32,460 nucleotides of DNA from the NCBI GenBank assembly GCA_021797515.1, contig JAJZZP010000030.1, positions 1-32,460 on the forward strand, given 5' to 3'. The DNA is from Bacillota bacterium (GTDB lineage Bacteria > Bacillota > Sulfobacillia > Sulfobacillales > Sulfobacillaceae). Made by a program: the position numbers and the translations under genes. Shown here piece by piece: positions 1-7,389 of this stretch. Every line of letters begins with the position of its first letter. The stretch's first letter is position 1. The notes under the pieces were generated by a model that was not told the DNA's origin, searched no databases, and worked only from the letters and a program-made list of their open reading frames with translations.

Positions 1-228
1 TGGCGTGGATTCCACAGGAATTCAGCGCCGTCACTTCGACGGGAAATTTAAGCAGAACGTATCACCTACACGGAGCACATCGCGGGCGGAAACGGTGCGA
101 GACAAGGGGGTACCTGAATAGTTACAATCACTTTTACTTCACCGGAGAGGCTGCGAAGCTACATTGGTGCCTACAACGTAAGCAGTGCCGTCAGCCAAGA
201 TTAATACCACCCCCAGGGTAATATGCAT
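1..228 (-). pseudogene. frameshifted remnant of a small unknown gene, running off the left edge
   Basis: Reading the minus strand from an ATG at 228 gives a coding-like text that must change frame at least twice: first MHITLGVVLILADGTAYVVG, then a segment containing SGEVKVIVTIQV, then RDVLRVGDTF. Near the left edge another frame reads LKFPVEVTALNS. The pieces together resemble one compact beta-rich domain. No frame is open for more than about 30 codons, so this looks like a decayed gene or a site with sequencing indels. I do not recognise the family. It lies downstream of copZ on the same strand. Confidence 0.25.
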
Positions 229-308
229 TGCTGAATTGCCATGCTGTCACAAAAGACATTGTCTTGAAGCCTACGTTCAACAACGCCGCCTTCACCCCTG
301 AGCAACCG

Positions 309-515
309 TCAACCAACCTGATATCCGGCTTCTCGTACGGCCTCTTTCAAACTTTCTTCGGTTGTGACCGACCCATCATATGTCACTTTAGCCTCATTGT
401 TCGCCAAACTAACTGTTGCAGCCTTCACGCCAGGCACAGCTTTTAAGGCGCTAGTCACCGTCATCACACAATGATCACAAGTCATTCCTTTAATACCCAG
501 TGCAATTTTCTCCAT
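309..515 (-). CDS. copZ: CopZ-type copper chaperone (HMA domain)
   Basis: Encodes a 68-residue single heavy-metal-associated domain that would carry Cu(I) in the cytoplasm and hand it to the CopA ATPase. The metal-binding GMTCDHC motif lies at about residues 8-14, followed by the usual ferredoxin-like HMA fold pattern with a conserved GYQV end. I chose the ATG at 515 because an AGGGGAG ribosome binding site sits about 8 nt before it. An upstream in-frame start at 551 would add 12 residues that the family does not have. It is the last gene of a csoR-copA-copZ set on the minus strand, 56 nt after copA, so it is probably co-transcribed and copper induced. The family assignment is firm. Confidence 0.93.
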   Translation of the reverse strand: MEKIALGIKGMTCDHCVMTVTSALKAVPGVKAATVSLANNEAKVTYDGSVTTEESLKEAVREAGYQVG

Positions 516-571
516 CGTTGTCGCTCCCCTTAAGGGCTTTACCCTCGACAAATTTTTGTTACTTCTCCAAC

Positions 572-3004
572 TTATGTGTTTTTTCCCGGTAAAAGCTCGC
601 GTGAATCCACTGTGACGCGACGAAGCGTTAGGGAATTAGTAACTACCGACACCGAACTAAACGCCATGGCAGCGCCTGCCACCATCGGTGAAAGAATACC
701 AAAAGCCGCTAGGGGAATTCCCACCACATTATAAAACAAGGCCCAAAAGAGGTTCTGACGAATCTTTGCCATGGTACGCCGTCCTATGAACACAGCGCGA
801 CGGATGCCGTCCACCTCGGGCCGAATCAACGTCACATCTGCAGTTTCCACGGCAACGTCGCTACCTTGAGCAATGGCGATGCCGATATAGGCTTTGGCCA
901 ATGCTGGAGCGTCATTGATACCATCTCCGACCATCGCCACCTTTCGCCCTCGCCCCACCCACTCGGCAATCAACTCTGCCTTGCCTGTGGGAGACAACTC
1001 TGCGTAGACACGAGAGATGCCTACCTGGGTTGATACAGCCATCGCCGTAGCACGACGATCTCCGGTGAGCATGGCCACTTCAAGTCCCATGCGCGTAAGA
1101 GCAGCCACCGCGTCTTTGGCGTCATCACGTATGGCATCGGCGATGTCAATAATTCCGACTAAAGATGCGTCACGGGCGATAAATACCACGGTGTCCCCCT
1201 GGGATTCCCATTCATCGACCTGTGCCTCATATCGAGGCAAGGCGGCCATGGAGACGCCATAATGTTCCATTAGGATGCGATTTCCCAATAAGACGGTAAG
1301 ACCGTCCCCATCTTCACCCACGATCCCCATAGCAGGTTCCTGATACACATCACTGATGTCAGGCCAAGTCTCTTTTTTCGGTGCTTCCGACAATATTGCC
1401 CGGGCCAATGGATGATTGGCTTCCGACTCCAGCGCTGCTGCCAACGCCAATATCGTATCATGGTTTTCGATCTGGCATACTGCCAGAACCTTCCGCACCT
1501 CAGGCTTACCCCGGGTTAGCGTTCCTGTCTTGTCCAACGCCACCCAATTAACTTGACTGGTACGCTCTAATGCTTCGCCATTGCGAAACAAAATGCCGTG
1601 CCTTGCTCCCATTCCCGACCCTACCATCACTGCTGTGGGCGTAGCCAGGCCCAATGCACAAGGGCACGCAACTACTAATACCGCAACGGCCGGCAATATT
1701 GCCAAAGACCAATGCCCCGTCACACCCCCGGTGATAGTATACGTTACCACCGCAATACCCATCACCGAGGGCACAAAGATATTAGCAATCCGATCCGCGA
1801 ACCGCTGAATCGGGGCTTTAGCCGATTGCGCCTCTTCTACCGCATGGACAATGCCAGCTAAGAGCGTATCCTCGCCTACCTTTTCTGCCTGCATCACAAA
1901 CCGGCGATCGCCCTGATTAACCGTGCCAGCCATAACTAACTGTTGCTCATGCCGTTCTTGTAACATGGGTTCCCCGGTCAATAACGATTCGTCAATTAAA
2001 GCCATTCCTTTTAAAATCACGCCATCAACCGGCACTCGCGATCCTGGCAATACCTGAATTTCATCTCCTACCACCACTTGATCCAATGATACGTCGACCC
2101 AATCAGATCCTCGCCAGACGGTCGCAGTATCCGGCCGCAAAGCCAATATCTCTTGGATGGCCTCCGATGTGCGTCCTTTAGCTACTGCTTCTAGATATTT
2201 TCCGATTAAGATCAGGGTGATCACAGTCGCAGACGAATCAAAATACAATGCTCTGCCCACGAACATGTCGTAAGTCGACAATACCCAAGCAGCCAATGTG
2301 CCCAGCGCGACCAACACATCCATATTGGCGTTGCCGTGTTTTAAATTCAACCACGCCCTGCGTGTGAAGCTAAATCCCGGACCCCATTGCACCACACTGG
2401 CGGCGACAAATTGTACCGGCCCTGCCACCAGCACCTCAGGTCCTATCGCCACCAGCATGTGCAACATGGCCCACCATACCGGAACGCTAAATCCAATCGC
2501 CACCCAAAGCCGTCGACGAGCTTGTCGCGACTCCCTAACATGCGCATCGTCGCCACCCACGGAGACCATCTCGGGAGTGGCTCCCGCCGCCTCCAAACTC
2601 TTGCGCACTTCATCGGGATCGCCGACACCTTTGAGTAAGTCCACAGCAATGGTCCCCTGGGAGGGATTGCTGCGGACTTGGGCCACCCCGGGCAACTGTC
2701 TCAGATCCCGTTCTAATTTGCTCCGTATAGGGGCTTCATCCAATCCTGTAACATGAAAGCGAATCGTTTGGGTTCGGACTTGATACCCAATTTCCGTCAC
2801 CGCGCGAATAAAGTCCTCTGGGCCGACAGTTCCAGAATCAAACACAATGTTGGCTTTTTCCAGAGCCAAATTCACATCGGCGGCCGACACACCGGGGATA
2901 TGGCGCAATTCCTTTTCGATCCGTAATGAACAACTGGCACAAGTCATGCCGCCGATATCCAATGTTAATTGATCACGGTTCCCTGCAGTCTCAGTATTTG
3001 GCAT
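572..3004 (-). CDS. copA: CopA-type Cu(I) P1B-ATPase with one degenerate N-terminal HMA domain
   Basis: An 810-residue P1B-1 ATPase that exports Cu(I) from the cytoplasm. The order is HMA1 with C22-x-x-C25 (GMTCASC); a second HMA-like domain at about 79-145 whose two cysteines are replaced by E90 and I93; membrane helices from about 165; the TGE actuator motif at 343-345; the C447-P448-C449 transport motif; the DKTGTLT phosphorylation site at D491; the NHPLA (HP) motif; the GDGINDAP hinge; and C-terminal helices with FYN and FSSVSVVTNS motifs typical of copper pumps. Its length matches two-HMA CopA proteins. The ATG at 3004 follows a GGAGG-like site 15 nt after csoR. The lost CxxC in HMA2 is odd, but this domain is not needed for transport in other CopA proteins. 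Confidence 0.96.
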   Translation of the reverse strand: MPNTETAGNRDQLTLDIGGMTCASCSLRIEKELRHIPGVSAADVNLALEKANIVFDSGTVGPEDFIRAVTEIGYQVRTQTIRFHVTGLDEAPIRSKLERDLRQLPGVAQVRSNPSQGTIAVDLLKGVGDPDEVRKSLEAAGATPEMVSVGGDDAHVRESRQARRRLWVAIGFSVPVWWAMLHMLVAIGPEVLVAGPVQFVAASVVQWGPGFSFTRRAWLNLKHGNANMDVLVALGTLAAWVLSTYDMFVGRALYFDSSATVITLILIGKYLEAVAKGRTSEAIQEILALRPDTATVWRGSDWVDVSLDQVVVGDEIQVLPGSRVPVDGVILKGMALIDESLLTGEPMLQERHEQQLVMAGTVNQGDRRFVMQAEKVGEDTLLAGIVHAVEEAQSAKAPIQRFADRIANIFVPSVMGIAVVTYTITGGVTGHWSLAILPAVAVLVVACPCALGLATPTAVMVGSGMGARHGILFRNGEALERTSQVNWVALDKTGTLTRGKPEVRKVLAVCQIENHDTILALAAALESEANHPLARAILSEAPKKETWPDISDVYQEPAMGIVGEDGDGLTVLLGNRILMEHYGVSMAALPRYEAQVDEWESQGDTVVFIARDASLVGIIDIADAIRDDAKDAVAALTRMGLEVAMLTGDRRATAMAVSTQVGISRVYAELSPTGKAELIAEWVGRGRKVAMVGDGINDAPALAKAYIGIAIAQGSDVAVETADVTLIRPEVDGIRRAVFIGRRTMAKIRQNLFWALFYNVVGIPLAAFGILSPMVAGAAMAFSSVSVVTNSLTLRRVTVDSRELLPGKNT

Positions 3005-3019
3005 TTGTGTTCCTCCCAG

Positions 3020-3295
3020 CTACCGCTTCACAACTTTACGGATGACGTGCATGACCTCTCGAATTGATGCCTCGCCATTTTTTGCTTGTATGGCGTCAGT
3101 CACACAACCTGATAGATGACTTTCCAATAGAATTAGCGATACTTCGTCGAGCGCTCCGCTAAGCGCGCTAATTTGCTGCAATATGTCGGGGCAATAACGA
3201 CCATCATCAATCATTTTCATGATGCCCTTGACTTGCCCTTCGGCGCGTTTAAGACGCGCCATTAACGCTTCGCGTTGCTCTTCATAAGCGTACAC
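3020..3295 (-). CDS. csoR: CsoR-family copper-sensing repressor
   Basis: A 91-residue all-helical CsoR/RcnR-family repressor. The Cu(I) ligand set of true CsoR proteins is visible: C35 (in GRYCPDIL), then H60 and C64 (in ESHLSGC). The RLKRAEGQVKGI segment near the start is the DNA-contacting and family-defining helix. The start is a GTG at 3295 with an AGGCGG-type site upstream. It is the first gene of the minus-strand copper operon, 15 nt before copA, and a CsoR-like dyad lies just upstream, so it should repress its own operon until Cu(I) binds. The Cys-His-Cys set argues against a nickel (RcnR), formaldehyde (FrmR) or persulfide (CstR) sensor. Confidence 0.94.
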   Translation of the reverse strand: MYAYEEQREALMARLKRAEGQVKGIMKMIDDGRYCPDILQQISALSGALDEVSLILLESHLSGCVTDAIQAKNGEASIREVMHVIRKVVKR

Positions 3296-3318
3296 GGTGC
3301 CACCGCCTTTGATACTGG

Positions 3319-3335
3319 TACCCCCATATAGTATA
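3319..3335 (-). promoter_or_regulatory. candidate CsoR operator and -10 of the copper operon
   Basis: On the plus strand this reads TACCCCCATATAGTATA. That is a GC-tract flanked by TAC/GTA half sites, similar in shape to known CsoR operators. On the minus strand it contains TATACT, a plausible -10 lying about 35 nt before the csoR GTG. The -35 is weak. The operator role is inferred from position and shape. Confidence 0.45.
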
Positions 3336-3360
3336 CACCTTCATCAAAACGATGTGCACA

Positions 3361-4212
3361 CTAAATGCGGCTGCGTGTCGGCCAGGCCACATGAAGTGCT
3401 TGGCGTTCCCGTTCATAGATGGCAACAAATTTTTCTGCTGCCTTGTCCCCGGATAGCAATTCTAACTTACGCACTTCGAGGGGGTCGGCCGTGCGAATAA
3501 TCTCTAGTTCTTCTGTAGTCGGTTCGGGCGTTATCGCAAATGAGTCTGTCAAGCCTGCTATAGGAAAAGCCGTCCGCTCTTGCACCATCTCTGCAGCAAC
3601 GCCCGGATGCAATGACACGATAGCCATGGAACCGCCGGGACCGGAAAAAGTAAACACCCCCAAATCAGTTACCAGTAAGGTAGGAGCGCCACTTCTTCCC
3701 AAAAGCTGGTCACGTTCCGGACCATTGCCGGCTCCACTGCGAAAATCTACCCGCGATACCACACTGCGTGGATTGTGATGAAGAACGTAATAGAAAATTT
3801 GTGAAAGATGACTGGTATCTTCGGGTATCCCGCGGGATCCTACGAGCGCCACTTTAGGTTGCTGCCACGGCCCGATGGCGCTGATGTTGACATTGCCGAA
3901 TTGGTCTATTTGTGCAGGATTTATCCAAATCCGGAACAAGTCACAAAATATCGCATCGAAAATCTCTTCCATAGTGAGCGGTATGCCACGCTGCACATCG
4001 GTTAAAAACTGCCCTAAGGTCAATGTCGGAAGCGGCGTGACCTCCATGCCGGACTCCGGGGTAGCCAACACCGCCAATTCCGGTGCATGGGTTTTTTTTG
4101 CCACGAGCGCCGCCAGTGCGCCAAATGCCGTGACCGAACTCACCATCACCTCGCCGGAAAACTGGTGAGCCATGGTGGCAATCATCAATTCGTCCAATGT
4201 ATACTCCATCAT
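3361..4212 (-). CDS. family I CoA-transferase beta subunit (IpdB-like)
   Basis: A subunit of about 283 residues of a heterodimeric family I CoA-transferase or CoA-hydrolase of the glutaconate CoA-transferase/IpdAB type. It lies 22 nt after the alpha subunit gene, so the two are almost certainly co-translated. Family features seen are the Rossmann-like CoA-transferase core, a TPESGMEVTPLP segment near residue 50, QIDQFGNVN, and the glycine-rich FTFSGPGGSM loop. Either ATG at 4212 or 4209 follows an AAAGGGAGGGG ribosome binding site. An ORF start further upstream at 4272 would overlap the alpha subunit. The substrate cannot be read from sequence; ring-cleavage acyl-CoA intermediates (as for IpdAB) and glutaconate are both possible. 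Confidence 0.82.
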   Translation of the reverse strand: MMEYTLDELMIATMAHQFSGEVMVSSVTAFGALAALVAKKTHAPELAVLATPESGMEVTPLPTLTLGQFLTDVQRGIPLTMEEIFDAIFCDLFRIWINPAQIDQFGNVNISAIGPWQQPKVALVGSRGIPEDTSHLSQIFYYVLHHNPRSVVSRVDFRSGAGNGPERDQLLGRSGAPTLLVTDLGVFTFSGPGGSMAIVSLHPGVAAEMVQERTAFPIAGLTDSFAITPEPTTEELEIIRTADPLEVRKLELLSGDKAAEKFVAIYERERQALHVAWPTRSRI

Positions 4213-4234
4213 CCTCAGCCCCTCCCTTTTGGAT

Positions 4235-5098
4235 TTAGACGTGCAATCGCGATACCATGCTTTCACGGCCACCCATACGGTCTAAATATTGTTCATGGTC
4301 GACCCAAACCATGCGGTCTTGGTAGGCATGCCAACGCTCAAGGTCCCCCGTCGCCTCCATATACTCCTCCATGTGGCGTAAATCGGCGCGATATTCTGGG
4401 GCGCATCCCGTGGGGTGGGCTCCCCACGGCAACTCTGCCACACCTTGGGTGTGGATTCGCATGATTTGCACGTCTCGGCCAAATCGCTGCAACTCATCCC
4501 CGTGGAGAATACGTTCGCAAGACATGAAAGTGGTTTTAGCCGCTTTAGCGCAAAGAACATCGATGTGCCCGTCGCCGAGGATAACCCCGTTTCCCCGTTC
4601 GTCCGCATAGTTGACATGAATCAAAGCAAAATCCGGATGAATTGCCGGAACCGCCACCAAAGTTTCTCCGCCAAACGGGTCAGTAATGGTACGAAATGAC
4701 GGATTCACGGTGAGCACATCCGTGCTCAATCCAGCCCGGGTAGGAAGAAAGGGAACCCGTTTAATGGCAGCGTCCAAACCCGCCATCACGGTATATTCAG
4801 TCCATTCTTCGAACGTCACATTAGAGTTCTGACGTGCTCTTCGGAAATTTGGAGCCAACCCCATTACCTCGAAACCGACAAATGCGTAGATGACTTTGGT
4901 GATCACACCCAAGCCAAGCAACAAATCAACCTCAGGGCCTCCAACATTCACAATTAATGTCAGATTTTTGCGTCCACTCCGCGCCAAAGCACGTACCAAC
5001 GCCATAGGTTTACGCGACAACGACGATCCCCCAATGGTGATACTGGCGCCATCGGGAATTTGATTCATCATGGCCTCTGCAGTTAACGTTTTATTCAC
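4235..5098 (-). CDS. family I CoA-transferase alpha subunit (IpdA-like)
   Basis: A 287-residue alpha subunit. It shows the SRKPMALVRAL and LTLIVNVGGPEVDLLL stretches, then FEEWTEYTVMAGLDA and RVPFLPTRAGL, which match the pattern I recall for IpdA of mycobacterial cholesterol ring degradation better than acetate or succinyl CoA-transferases. The FEEWTE segment aligns with the region holding the IpdA catalytic glutamate. The start is a GTG at 5098, with AGGGGGT about 10 nt upstream. It is first in a two-gene unit with the beta subunit and diverges from the spore protein gene. A short dyad at 5118-5135 could be an operator. No ring-degradation genes are present here, so the true substrate stays open. 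Confidence 0.82.
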   Translation of the reverse strand: MNKTLTAEAMMNQIPDGASITIGGSSLSRKPMALVRALARSGRKNLTLIVNVGGPEVDLLLGLGVITKVIYAFVGFEVMGLAPNFRRARQNSNVTFEEWTEYTVMAGLDAAIKRVPFLPTRAGLSTDVLTVNPSFRTITDPFGGETLVAVPAIHPDFALIHVNYADERGNGVILGDGHIDVLCAKAAKTTFMSCERILHGDELQRFGRDVQIMRIHTQGVAELPWGAHPTGCAPEYRADLRHMEEYMEATGDLERWHAYQDRMVWVDHEQYLDRMGGRESMVSRLHV

Positions 5099-5117
5099 TA
5101 TGCCTACACCCCCTATG

Positions 5118-5135
5118 ATGACAGTTAGACGTCAT
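5118..5135. promoter_or_regulatory. dyad ATGAC-N8-GTCAT upstream of the CoA-transferase genes
   Basis: A perfect 5-bp inverted repeat with an 8-nt centre lies 20-37 nt before the GTG start of the alpha subunit. This size and place suit a TetR- or FadR-like operator, but no regulator gene sits beside it. Function is inferred only from symmetry and position. Confidence 0.3.
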
Positions 5136-5281
5136 AAGGAAAAATTCCTGCCTTCAATTGGGAAAATTGCCCACTCCAGGGTGAGACATGAATCCTGTCT
5201 AGAAATTGGCGGATGAAAATCCGGGTAATTGTGCCGCGAAGGGTGATACTAGTTTCATGTCGACATTATGGAGGTGACAAT

Positions 5282-5500
5282 ATGGCTCGTGGTAGTAGCA
5301 CAGGAAACCGCGCTTTGGTCCAAGGGGCAACCCGCGCATTGGACCAATTCAAGTATGAGGTGGCGCGTGAACTCGGCATACAAGGAGTAGAAGATGGATA
5401 TTGGGGCGATTTGCCGTCCCGCCAATGTGGCGCAGTAGGTGGCCACATGGTGCGCAAAATGATTGAGATGGCTGAGCAACAGCTCGCTGGACGCCGTTAA
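5282..5500 (+). CDS. alpha/beta-type small acid-soluble spore protein
   Basis: A 72-residue protein that would coat and protect DNA in the spore. Residues 22-33 (QFKYEVARELGI) match the GPR protease site region of alpha/beta SASPs, and the second conserved block, GAVGGHMVRKMIEMAEQQL, covers residues 50-68. The ATG at 5282 follows GGAGGTGA by 4 nt; a longer in-frame extension to 5213 has no support. Two residues are unusual: the GPR site reads EVA-REL instead of EIA-SEF, and the normally conserved Asn of the Asn-Gly pair is C49. Expression in the forespore from a sigma-G promoter is expected, but I could not place one with confidence. A hairpin pair follows the stop. Confidence 0.93.
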   Translation: MARGSSTGNRALVQGATRALDQFKYEVARELGIQGVEDGYWGDLPSRQCGAVGGHMVRKMIEMAEQQLAGRR

Positions 5501-5528
5501 CGGTAACCAACAACATCACAGGGTGACT

Positions 5529-5578
5529 CCGCGCCTCCATTGGACAGCGCGGCTAATCCCTGTTTTATTGAGGGATTA
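5529..5578 (+). terminator. tandem hairpins after the spore protein gene
   Basis: CCGCGC at 5529-5534 pairs with GCGCGG at 5547-5552, and TAATCCCT at 5554-5561 pairs with AGGGATTA at 5571-5578 across a GTTTTATTG loop. The U-rich stretch lies in the second loop and not after it, so this is an imperfect intrinsic terminator, possibly acting in both directions. Confidence 0.4.
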
Positions 5579-5714
5579 TAGGTAATCTAATGTTTAGTAT
5601 AAACAATTACAGCTTCCTATCTTCACCAAAGCGCAGTTTTACCGTTCCTGCGACAAAACCTCCACCGCAAAGTTCGCTGAGGTACGCCCATTGATAGGGG
5701 CTCGCCCCATCCGA

Positions 5715-6959
5715 TCAGGACGATGGTGAAATTTGGTATACCATGAGGCGGTCGGCGCTCTGAATGAGAATGCAGTGCCCATCGGCCGATAAGAAAGCCC
5801 CCCCATAGACGCCCCAGTTCCACGGCAGGGATGCCAATATTTGGCCGTGACCATTGAGTAGCACCAGATGGTGGCGGTGCTGGGACAACGCAAGGATCCG
5901 GATGGCGCCATTGGCGGTAATCGTGGCCGACCGCACCACCGAGTACCGCTGGGCAGAGATGAGAATCGTGCGCAAGCGCTGTCCCGCCTGCACGAGCACC
6001 GCTTGGGGTCCATACACGATTTGCTGGCGTGACCATGGAGGCACTGCTAGCATAGCCATCGACTTACCATACGGGTTAAACCAGTCGGCAATGTCCATCT
6101 GGGTCAGGAGATGTCCGGGACTGCCGTAGAAATTCCAGGTCCGAAGAGGGTCCACGGACTCCACCAAGACTTGGCCGTTGGCGGCCAGCGAGTAGGGAGA
6201 GATGGATCCATAGGTCGCTTCGGGCAGGGCGGATGCCGCTGGGGGAGGCGTCCGAAATGTGGTCACCAAGCGACCGCGATCCGTCCACAGCGTCAAGTTA
6301 CTCAACAAGATGCGGGTAGCACCCGACGAAACGAGGAGGGGCGACGCCACGTTTCCCGATTGCGGCAGCGGAATCTGACCCTGGATGTGGCCCGTGGTTA
6401 GATTCACAATCTGAATCGGACCCCGATAACCGCTGATCCCTGCCTTCAAAGCAGCGGTCCCCGTGTCACGGTTGTAGGCCTCGATAACCGCCATCGGCGC
6501 ATGAGGCGCTACGGCGACCGCCCATACCCACTGCGTTCCCCCGGTGGGTGGCGGCAACTGGTGCTGTGTTCCATGACGCCACCAAGCCAATCCCCCTTGG
6601 GAGGTGGTCCACACCACCACCGGCGAAGAGCTGGTCGGCGCGATGAATGCATCCACGGGAAGTTGTTGCAATACGCGATGCCCAGAGGGGTCAATCAAGG
6701 TAGCACCCGCGGATTGACCGACGCGGGAAGTCTGGGCAACGAGCACCCACCCGTTTGCGGTGACGGGAAATCCATCGGCCGCCCAAATTACGTGGGCATT
6801 CGCCATATTAATCGATTCTTTAAGATGTACGGCAGCCTTTACCGTAGGTGTCTTCGACCTCCCACTATTTCCTGCCAGATTGGCACAGCCGGCCAAGAGG
6901 CCGGTTACGGCACCCAGCGCCAAGAGACGCCCTATCGTCTTCAGGGGTACCACTCCCAT
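5715..6959 (-). CDS. predicted lipoprotein with a beta-propeller-like body
   Basis: A 414-residue exported protein. The first 25 residues form a lipoprotein signal: positive charges (K7, R11), a hydrophobic stretch, then LLAGC with the lipidated cysteine at C25. After a Ser/Thr/Lys linker, the rest is a series of short beta-rich units of about 45 residues with recurring patterns such as GWVLVAQ, GPIQIVNLTTGHI, NGQVLVES, NGAIRILALS and DGHCILIQSADRLMVYQI. These fit a WD40/PQQ-like propeller anchored to the outer face of the membrane. No catalytic or metal motif is visible and I cannot name a ligand. It appears to be a single-gene unit. The ATG at 6959 lacks a clear ribosome binding site, so a nearby alternative start is possible. 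Confidence 0.6.
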   Translation of the reverse strand: MGVVPLKTIGRLLALGAVTGLLAGCANLAGNSGRSKTPTVKAAVHLKESINMANAHVIWAADGFPVTANGWVLVAQTSRVGQSAGATLIDPSGHRVLQQLPVDAFIAPTSSSPVVVWTTSQGGLAWWRHGTQHQLPPPTGGTQWVWAVAVAPHAPMAVIEAYNRDTGTAALKAGISGYRGPIQIVNLTTGHIQGQIPLPQSGNVASPLLVSSGATRILLSNLTLWTDRGRLVTTFRTPPPAASALPEATYGSISPYSLAANGQVLVESVDPLRTWNFYGSPGHLLTQMDIADWFNPYGKSMAMLAVPPWSRQQIVYGPQAVLVQAGQRLRTILISAQRYSVVRSATITANGAIRILALSQHRHHLVLLNGHGQILASLPWNWGVYGGAFLSADGHCILIQSADRLMVYQISPSS

Positions 6960-7389
6960 TTTGTACTGTGTCTACAACAACGCGGGGCCATGGCAAGAGG
7001 TTACCAACTGCTTGCGGCCGACGCGCCAGCAAAACACGTGACGTACTGATAGGTGAGTGTAAGGTTCCGGAGATAACATGTCTTTAGGAGATTGCAGGCG
7101 GGGTTTCGATAATGTCCCAGATTGTCGCGCGGTCTGCGGCTGTTATCCTTGATGACTGGAATGGTAGTCCAACCCCAATCGTGCACTAACCAGCCCGTCG
7201 GAGCCTCAAGGTTCCGATGTCAGCGTACACCGAACCACGTCCTCGCTCGTCTTTATGATCCGCCATATAATTATATAACTCGGTGTTGCTTGGATGTTAC
7301 GTCTCATGCTATCCATCGCAAAGTCCGTTTTTGAATCCACTGATTATTCCATGTTAACGAACTGGGATCCATCATAAAATCCGCATACG
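6960..7389. other. 430-nt intergenic stretch without a recognisable gene
   Basis: No coding frame is convincing. It contains a 7-bp hairpin, CGGAGCC (7199-7205) with GGTTCCG (7210-7216) around a TCAA loop, and a perfect 12-nt AT palindrome ATATAATTATAT (7265-7276) that could hold -10 elements in either direction. No gene starts close by on the plus strand, so both remain structural observations. Confidence 0.4.

Noticed and set aside
253-265. AAGAC/GTCTT hairpin followed by TTTTG on the minus strand as a terminator of the copper operon
   Set aside because: Only five pairs with a 3-nt loop; too weak to call.
228-446. 72-codon plus-strand frame opposite copZ
   Set aside because: It overlaps copZ on the other strand, has no ribosome binding site and has a composition typical of an antisense shadow.
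2298-2756. 152-codon plus-strand frame inside copA
   Set aside because: Antisense to a firmly identified gene, low-complexity Thr/Ser/Pro text, no start signal.
5222-5251. Sigma-G promoter for the spore protein gene
   Set aside because: GATACTA at 5245-5251 resembles the -10, but no matching -35 is found 17-18 nt upstream.
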